A stretch of DNA of 6,961 nt. Origin: CADEED01 sp036677145. GTDB taxonomy: Bacteria > Pseudomonadota > Gammaproteobacteria > Steroidobacterales > Steroidobacteraceae. The notes under the pieces were generated by a model. It was given only the letters and a program-made list of their open reading frames with translations. It did no database searches and was not told where the DNA came from. Shown in pieces: positions 1-4,174 of this stretch. The DNA is taken from contig JAKFFF010000100.1 of the NCBI GenBank assembly GCA_036677145.1, positions 1-6,961 of the forward strand. The letters run 5' to 3'. Numbering within the stretch: the stretch's first letter is position 1; every line of letters begins with the position of its first letter. Made by a program: the position numbers and the translations under genes.

Positions 1-1638
1 CCGGGCGCGACACACGCGCCGCATCACGTGCCGAAGGAGTGGATAGACAAGTACAAGGGCAAGTTCGACCAGGGTTGGGACAAGGTGCGCGAAGCGACCT
101 TCGAGCGCCAGAAAGCCCTCGGCGTGATTCCGCAGGACGCGGTGCTCACGAAAAGGCCGGAGGAGATTTCCGCGTACGACGACATGCCCGCGGATCTCAA
201 ACCCATTCTCGCGCGCGAGATGGAGGTTTACGCCGCGTTCCTCGAACACACGGATCATCATGTCGGCCGGCTGTTCGATTCGCTGAAGGATCTGGAGATC
301 CTAGACGACACACTCATCTATTACATTTTCGGCGACAACGGCGCTTCCGCCGAAGGGACGCCGCAGGGATGTTTCAACGAGGTGGCGGTGCTCAACGGAT
401 TGAGCTCGCTCGAAACGCCGGAATTCCTCAAGAGCAAGATCGACGAATTCGGCGGGCCGGAGGCCTACAACCACTACGCGGTCGGTTGGGCGCATGCGAT
501 GAACACACCTTATCAGTGGACCAAACAAGTTGCCTCGCATCTCGGCGGTACGCGCAATGGGGTTGTCGTGCACTGGCCGCGCGGCATCAAGGCGAAAGGC
601 GAAATACGTTCGCAGTTCAGTCACGTGATCGACATCGCGCCCACGGTGCTCGAGGCCGCGGGAATTCCCGCGCCGACGTTCGTAAACGGCATCCAGCAGG
701 CGCCCTACGAAGGCGCGAGCATGTTGTATGCGTTCAACGATGCGAAGGCCGCGGAACGCCGCGAAACACAGTACTTCGAGATGTTCTGCAATCGCGGCAT
801 CTATCACCAGGGATGGACCGCGGTGACGCGGCACGGCGTGCCGTGGTTGGGTGCCTACAAACGCAGCTTCGACGAAGACGTCTGGGAGCTGTACGACACC
901 AACGCCGACTGGACGCAGTCGAAGGACCTGGCGAAAACCAATCCGAAGAAGTTGGAGGAGCTGAAGCGGCTGTTCCTGATCGAGGCCACCAAGTACAGCG
1001 TCCTGCCGCTCGACGATCGCACGTTCGAGCGCTTCAATGCGGACCTGGCCGGCCGTCCGCAACTCATCAAGGGCAAGTCGCAGATCCTGTTCGGCGGCAT
1101 GTCCAGGATCAGCGAAGGCTCGATGGTGGTGATGCACAACAAATCGTATTCCGTCACCGCGGAAATCGAAGTGCCCAAGGCTGGAGCCAGCGGCGTGATC
1201 GCCGCGATCGGCGGCAGCGTCGGAGGCTGGAGTCTCTACGCGCGCGAAGGCAAGTTGAAACACTGCTACAACTTCTTCGGCATCGAAGAGTATTTCGCGG
1301 AGAGCAAGCAGGCGATCCCCGCGGGCAAACACCAGGTGCGCATGGAGTTCAAGTACGACGGCGGCGGGCTCGGCAAGGGCGGAATAGTTTCGCTGTATCT
1401 CGACGGCAAGAAAGATGGCGAAGGGCGCGTCGAAAAGACCGTGCCGATGATTTTCTCCGCCGATGAAACCTGCGACGTCGGCAAGGAAACCGGGTCGCCG
1501 GTGTCGCGCGACTATCTATCGCGCGACAACGAATTCAGTGGAGAGGTGAATTGGGTGCAGATCGACCTCGAGAAGGGCGATCACGACCACCTCATCACGC
1601 CCGAAGAACGTTTGCGCGTCGCCATGGCGGTTCAATAG
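1..1638 (+). CDS. Arylsulfatase, C-terminal part (5' end outside window)
   Basis: Type I sulfatase of the alkaline-phosphatase superfamily, which hydrolyses sulfate esters. The reading frame is open from base 1, so the gene is cut by the window edge; the GTG at 28 is internal. 545 residues are visible. THAPHH (residues 4-9) carries the conserved active-site His. FGDNG (110-114) supplies the Asp-Asn pair that binds calcium. GGTRNG (182-187) holds the basic residue usual at that place. The C-P-S-R motif that matures to formylglycine, and its signal peptide, must lie upstream. Residues about 360-525 look like the C-terminal beta-sandwich of the long (roughly 750-800 residue) PAS-like arylsulfatases. 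The C-terminus looks complete. The natural substrate cannot be read from this part; an alkyl or aryl sulfate or a sulfated glycan is possible. It is probably exported, by family analogy. The next gene follows after 21 bp. Confidence 0.93.
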   Translation, partial: PGATHAPHHVPKEWIDKYKGKFDQGWDKVREATFERQKALGVIPQDAVLTKRPEEISAYDDMPADLKPILAREMEVYAAFLEHTDHHVGRLFDSLKDLEILDDTLIYYIFGDNGASAEGTPQGCFNEVAVLNGLSSLETPEFLKSKIDEFGGPEAYNHYAVGWAHAMNTPYQWTKQVASHLGGTRNGVVVHWPRGIKAKGEIRSQFSHVIDIAPTVLEAAGIPAPTFVNGIQQAPYEGASMLYAFNDAKAAERRETQYFEMFCNRGIYHQGWTAVTRHGVPWLGAYKRSFDEDVWELYDTNADWTQSKDLAKTNPKKLEELKRLFLIEATKYSVLPLDDRTFERFNADLAGRPQLIKGKSQILFGGMSRISEGSMVVMHNKSYSVTAEIEVPKAGASGVIAAIGGSVGGWSLYAREGKLKHCYNFFGIEEYFAESKQAIPAGKHQVRMEFKYDGGGLGKGGIVSLYLDGKKDGEGRVEKTVPMIFSADETCDVGKETGSPVSRDYLSRDNEFSGEVNWVQIDLEKGDHDHLITPEERLRVAMAVQ

Positions 1639-1647
1639 CTGGGCGCG

Positions 1648-1653
1648 AAGGAG
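1648..1653 (+). promoter_or_regulatory. Ribosome binding site of the glycine-zipper gene
   Basis: AAGGAG lies 6 bases before the ATG at 1660. This near-perfect Shine-Dalgarno sequence fixes the start of the downstream gene. It lies in the 21-bp gap after the sulfatase stop, which leaves no room for a separate promoter and supports co-transcription. Confidence 0.8.
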
Positions 1654-1659
1654 AAACAC

Positions 1660-2208
1660 ATGGATGCCCGCAACGCAGTTGTGACACTGGGCTTTGTCGC
1701 GCTCGCAATCGCGACGGCGAGCGCGCAGGCGCCCATCGTATATCCGGCCAAGAATCAAACCCCGCAGCAGCAGCAGAAGGACGAAGGCGAGTGTGCTGCA
1801 TGGGCCAAGCAAACTACTGGCGTGGATCCGGCGGTGCTGGCGGCCGCTCCGTCGGCGCCGCCACCCGCGGCCGCAGCCGCGCCTGAACAGAAGAAAGGCG
1901 CTGACGGCACTCGCCTGAAGGGCGCGGCACGCGGCGCCGCGGCAGGCGCGGTTGCCGGAGAAATCATCGACAACGATGCGGGCCAGGGTGCGGCGGCGGG
2001 CGCCGCCGTGGGCGCGATTGCGTCAGGCGGGCGGGCGCGTCGCGAGAGCGCGGCCGCGGAAAAGCAGGCTGCCCAACAACAACAGCAAGCCACCGCCGAG
2101 CAGAAAGCGGCGCAGGATCAGGCGGAAGCGAACAAGCAGCAGCAACTCGCGACGTATAGCCGCGCGAATTCGGCGTGCCTCGAGGGACGTGGCTACGTCC
2201 TGAAGTAA
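1660..2208 (+). CDS. Exported glycine-zipper (YMGG-like) protein
   Basis: A 182-residue protein of no known biochemical function. Residues 1-22 form a signal peptide with an A-S-A cleavage site before Q23. The mature N-terminus IVYPAKNQTPQQQQKDEGEC, followed by the WA..TTGVDP stretch, is the opening I recall for a family of proteobacterial glycine-zipper proteins. A Pro/Ala-rich spacer (61-76) follows, then a Gly/Ala-rich zipper (about 88-124) with small residues repeating as in membrane-associated helices. Next comes a Gln/Ala-rich, probably coiled-coil segment (131-163), then a conserved-looking tail with ACLEGRGY. Cys45 and Cys173 are the only cysteines in the mature part and could form a disulfide in the periplasm. 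It is probably periplasmic or outer-membrane associated. It is likely an operon partner of the sulfatase, but I infer no functional link. The family assignment is by eye. Confidence 0.85.
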   Translation: MDARNAVVTLGFVALAIATASAQAPIVYPAKNQTPQQQQKDEGECAAWAKQTTGVDPAVLAAAPSAPPPAAAAAPEQKKGADGTRLKGAARGAAAGAVAGEIIDNDAGQGAAAGAAVGAIASGGRARRESAAAEKQAAQQQQQATAEQKAAQDQAEANKQQQLATYSRANSACLEGRGYVLK

Positions 2209-2222
2209 AGCCTCCGGCTGGC

Positions 2223-2250
2223 AAAAAAAAGGGTGGACTTGCGTCCACCC
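2223..2250 (-). terminator. Rho-independent terminator of the xylanase gene
   Basis: A perfect 8-bp stem, GGGTGGAC (2231-2238) with GTCCACCC (2243-2250), closes a 4-base loop. On the minus strand the hairpin is followed at once by eight T residues (A8 at 2223-2230 on the plus strand), the textbook arrangement. It begins 22 bases after the xylanase stop codon. For the convergent glycine-zipper gene the same hairpin is followed only by TCTTCG, so it would stop plus-strand transcription weakly at best. Confidence 0.92.
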
Positions 2251-2272
2251 TCTTCGCGTCGAGGAACGCGTA

Positions 2273-3328
2273 TCAAGGAGTATTGCCGTAGCCGATGGCG
2301 CCGTTGCAATGCATCCATTCGCTGTAGCCACCACCGCCGCAGCTGCCATTGGCATAGAGGCCGGTGTTGTAGCTCTGCTGCTCGGACTGGCGTGTCTGGC
2401 CGTTCACGATGATGTAGTCCACCTGGACGTCGCGGTTGCCGCCGTCGTTGGTGAACGCCACCGTGATGCCACCGCTCAGGTTCGTCGATGCCGTGTAGTT
2501 CTGCATCCCGGTGCCCAGCGTCCACGTCTGCACGTTCTGGTTGTTCACGCGCAAGGTGATGGACTCACCACCGGCCGAGCCTCGCGCCCGCACCGTGAAG
2601 CTCTTGTTGCCGCCGCCGCTGCTGCTGGACGAAGAGCTACTGCTCGAGCTCGAGGACGACGAACTGCTGCTCGTTCCACCCACGGTGATGTCGGAGCTTC
2701 CGCTGCTCTGGTAACCCTCCGTGGCCACTACCTGGTAGTCGTGTGAACCCAGGTTCATGCCCTTGGAAGCCCACGCGTCGAAGTGGGTGCCCGTGTTGAT
2801 GGTGCCGCCCGTTCGCTTGCTCTGACGCACGCTCCAGTACTGGTAGAACGTCTTGCCGTCGCCCTCGATGGACGGGGCATTGACGCGCTGCGTGCGGTAG
2901 ATGTCGTACGTGCCGCCGTCGTCGGACACCGTGCCCATGTAGCCCTGTCCGCCCGGCGGACGGTACGTGCCCCAGTTGTCGACGATGTAGTACTCGACCA
3001 GCGGATTGTGGGTCCAGCCGTACACCGTAAGGTACGAGTTGCCGCCCGGATTGAACGAGCCGGAGTAGGAAATCGAGCGCCGTCCGCCCGGATTCCAGCC
3101 CTTGCCACCCACCCAGTTGTTGATGTTGCTCCACGAGGACGTGTAACGGCCGCCGCTCTGCAGACAGAAGCTCACATTGCCGCTGTCCTTCCAGAACGAA
3201 TAGAAGTAGCCGTTGTTGGTGCCGGTGGAATTCGACGTGAGACATTGAGCGTTCGCCTGCGATGCGAACAGGCCGGCGCCGCCGACCAGTGCCGCGAGGA
3301 CAAAGCGATTCTTGAGACTAACAATCAT
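2273..3328 (-). CDS. Secreted GH11 endo-1,4-beta-xylanase with CBM60-like module
   Basis: Cuts internal beta-1,4 bonds of xylan (EC 3.2.1.8) outside the cell. 351 residues. The signal peptide (1-27) ends in A-N-A before Q28. The GH11 jelly roll spans about 29-216. The nucleophile is Glu112 in NPLVEYYIVDNWG and the acid/base is Glu204 in ATEGYQ; the thumb loop NAPSIEG is at 150-156. Asn71 occupies the place that in this family is Asn in neutral or alkaline enzymes and Asp in acidic ones. Residues 220-237 are 18 consecutive serines, a flexible linker. Residues 243-351 resemble the calcium-dependent xylan-binding module CBM60 (related to CBM36), with Glu255 and the NDGGNRDVQVDY segment as likely calcium ligands and Cys330/Cys341 as a possible disulfide. 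The start chosen is the ATG at 3328, behind a good ribosome site and directly before the signal peptide. It is a single-gene unit with its own promoter and terminator. Confidence 0.97.
   Translation of the reverse strand: MIVSLKNRFVLAALVGGAGLFASQANAQCLTSNSTGTNNGYFYSFWKDSGNVSFCLQSGGRYTSSWSNINNWVGGKGWNPGGRRSISYSGSFNPGGNSYLTVYGWTHNPLVEYYIVDNWGTYRPPGGQGYMGTVSDDGGTYDIYRTQRVNAPSIEGDGKTFYQYWSVRQSKRTGGTINTGTHFDAWASKGMNLGSHDYQVVATEGYQSSGSSDITVGGTSSSSSSSSSSSSSSSSSSGGGNKSFTVRARGSAGGESITLRVNNQNVQTWTLGTGMQNYTASTNLSGGITVAFTNDGGNRDVQVDYIIVNGQTRQSEQQSYNTGLYANGSCGGGGYSEWMHCNGAIGYGNTP
2618..2671 (-). repeat. Poly-serine linker tract (18 Ser codons)
   Basis: Eighteen serine codons in a row join the xylanase catalytic domain to its binding module. 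The codons are mixed (AGC, TCG, TCC, AGT, TCT) rather than one repeated triplet. The tract is therefore not a simple microsatellite, and the amino acid run looks maintained by selection. Such linkers are common in secreted plant-wall enzymes of Cellvibrio and Saccharophagus. Confidence 0.95.
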
Positions 3329-3333
3329 GAAAT

Positions 3334-3340
3334 CCCCCTT
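3334..3340 (-). promoter_or_regulatory. Ribosome binding site of the xylanase
   Basis: On the minus strand AAGGGGG lies 5 bases before the ATG at 3328. It decides between this start and an in-frame TTG at 3382, which would add 18 residues (including Asp, Lys and several Arg) ahead of the signal peptide and has no comparable ribosome site. Confidence 0.75.
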
Positions 3341-3443
3341 CTTGTAGCGCCGGTCCGCCACGAGACGCATTCCGGCGCACAATCGATTGGTTAGCTGGTG
3401 GAAAAAGTGATCTTGAACGTCCTTGTGTGTGACCTCCGCAGAA

Positions 3444-3457
3444 TGTTACCGCTAACT
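3444..3457. promoter_or_regulatory. LacI-family (XylR-like) operator, downstream copy
   Basis: TGTTACCGCTAACT also matches 11 of 14 bases of the XylR-type box and has the central CG step flanked by TTA/TAA half-sites that LacI-family proteins favour. It lies about 6-19 bases after the predicted xylanase transcription start. Bases 3444-3454 pair perfectly with 3481-3491 (11 bp). The centres of the two sites are 34 bp apart, close to three helical turns. Confidence 0.5.
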
Positions 3458-3469
3458 AGCGGGCGCATA

Positions 3470-3498
3470 CTTATCCGCGATAGCGGTAACACAGTCAA
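3470..3498 (-). promoter_or_regulatory. Predicted sigma70 promoter of the xylanase
   Basis: On the minus strand, TTGACT (3498-3493, 5 of 6 to consensus) and GATAAG (3475-3470, 4 of 6) are separated by exactly 17 bases. Transcription would start near 3463, giving a leader of about 135 bases before the xylanase ATG. One operator-like site lies in the spacer and a second just after the predicted start, which strengthens the call. Confidence 0.55.
3478..3491. promoter_or_regulatory. LacI-family (XylR-like) operator, upstream copy
   Basis: CGATAGCGGTAACA matches 11 of 14 bases of the xylose-repressor box TGGTAGCGCTAACA, as I recall it from Xanthomonas. It occupies the -35/-10 spacer of the predicted xylanase promoter, where a bound repressor would block RNA polymerase. 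Its core is an exact inverted copy of the site at 3444-3454. Confidence 0.5.
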
Positions 3499-3546
3499 GA
3501 AAAAGTTGTTAGGTGTTGTCCGCAGGCGTGGTCCTTGATTGGTTTC

Positions 3547-3975
3547 TGACAACGCTGGCAAGACGCGGGACATTCGCGAGCGCATTGCGCTAACTACTTA
3601 GCCCGCGACGACCAATCCCGCGCGAGGCACGGCGCCTCGAATGTGCCCGGATCGCATGACAACGCAGGGCAGGACGAGTGCGGCCAGGGGCGCCGCGGTC
3701 GGCGTAGCGAGCGAGGGAATGACAACGCGATCATTCGCTCCAGGTACCCCACTCAGGTCGGCAATGCTCGAAGCGGGAAACAGGTGGTCATAATTGGCAT
3801 GCAGCTGACAGCGTTGCCATTTCCGGCGGAGTAGTTTGCTTAAGGGATGGAAAACTCGTCACGGCCGCTCGAGCTGACAGCGGTCTTCAATGCGTCTCTG
3901 GAATATCTCTGAGTTCACGGGGCGGCCGCCCATACACCCCGGGCGCCTCGCTTCACTGGCGTATCCTGACAACGC
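3547..3975 (+). repeat. Four dispersed direct copies of TGACAACGC
   Basis: Exact copies lie at 3547-3555, 3657-3665, 3720-3728 and 3967-3975, all in the same orientation and with irregular spacing (110, 63 and 247 bases). A variant, AGCTGACAGCG, occurs twice, at 3803-3813 and 3872-3882. The copy at 3720 sits inside a dyad, GAGgGAATGA (3713-3722) with TCATTCgCTC (3731-3740). The copy at 3967 forms TGAC-6-GTCA. Their function is unknown; protein-binding sites are a possibility. Confidence 0.6.
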
Positions 3976-4091
3976 CGTCATCCACGCCGCTGGCGAGATC
4001 CAGACGGACGCCTGGCACGAAGGCTCGGAATGCCCGTCCAGTTCCAGGAAACGACTGGCTTTTTCGCCCGGCCGTGCGACTTTAGGACTGC

Positions 4092-4120
4092 GCCTACACG
4101 AAAGCGTGAAGTGGGTAGGC
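4092..4120 (+). other. Possible RNA hairpin in the leader of the GGDEF-EAL gene
   Basis: GCCTAC (4092-4097) is complementary to GTAGGC (4115-4120), and CACG (4097-4100) to CGTG (4105-4108) around an AAAG loop. Together they form a bulged stem-loop about 55 bases before the start codon, provided this region is transcribed as a leader. It does not match the cyclic-di-GMP riboswitch patterns I know, so I give no function. Confidence 0.3.
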
Positions 4121-4144
4121 ACACTACGGTTCACTTTGATTAAA

Positions 4145-4156
4145 CCTGACGTCAGG
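4145..4156. promoter_or_regulatory. Perfect 12-bp palindrome before the GGDEF-EAL gene
   Basis: CCTGACGTCAGG is a perfect palindrome ending 18 bases before the chosen start codon. Its TGAC/GTCA half-sites echo the TGAC core of the upstream repeats and the TGAC-6-GTCA dyad at 3967-3980. A dimeric regulator operator is plausible; which regulator is unknown. Confidence 0.45.
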
Positions 4157-4165
4157 GAGCAACTC

Positions 4166-4169
4166 AGGA
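4166..4169 (+). promoter_or_regulatory. Ribosome binding site of the GGDEF-EAL gene
   Basis: AGGA lies 5 bases before ATG 4175 and 8 before ATG 4178. It supports a start at one of this ATG pair rather than at the far upstream ATG 3890, where I see no ribosome site. Confidence 0.55.
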
Positions 4170-4174
4170 CGGCG

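Larger units (their letters stand above)
3329..4174. other. Long divergent intergenic region
   Basis: 846 bases between the divergently transcribed xylanase and cyclic-di-GMP genes. The xylanase side (3329-3500) holds its leader, promoter and operators. The middle (3540-3980) holds four TGACAACGC copies, two AGCTGACAGCG copies and two dyads (3713-3740; 3760-3768 with 3810-3818). The right end holds a possible folded leader and a 12-bp palindrome. No convincing gene was found: the open frames here are short and have no recognisable motif, and codon use is unlike that of the flanking genes. I could not pick a credible -35/-10 pair for the rightward gene. Confidence 0.7.

Noticed and set aside
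301..1332. 343-codon minus-strand open frame inside the sulfatase
   Set aside because: It lies wholly antisense to a clearly conserved gene, is Arg/Glu-rich without any recognisable motif, and is the kind of open frame high-GC coding DNA gives on its opposite strand.
39..1466. 475-codon plus-strand frame overlapping the sulfatase
   Set aside because: Its Arg/Gln-rich translation has no domain, and the sulfatase frame carries the conserved motifs.
2309..2746. Plus-strand open frame across the xylanase binding module
   Set aside because: It mirrors the xylanase coding strand, including the serine tract; there is no ribosome site or family resemblance.
3241..3249. Lipoprotein cleavage at Cys29 of the xylanase
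   Set aside because: The residues before the Cys are N-A-Q, which does not fit a lipobox; A-N-A before Q28 is a standard type I site.
3329..3382. N-terminal extension of the xylanase from a TTG at 3382
   Set aside because: It would put 18 residues with several charges before the signal peptide. The ATG at 3328 has a strong ribosome site.
3444..3514. Integron attC-like site (GTTAGGT core at 3508)
   Set aside because: There is no matching RYYYAAC partner at the right place, and no integrase or cassette structure. The inverted repeats fit an operator pair better.
3643..3834. 63-codon open frame in the intergenic region
   Set aside because: GTG start without a ribosome site, low-complexity Gly/Arg translation, and it overlaps the repeats and dyads.
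4040..4174. Cyclic-di-GMP riboswitch ahead of the GGDEF-EAL gene
   Set aside because: The conserved bases and stem pattern of GEMM-type riboswitches are not present; only a small bulged hairpin is seen.
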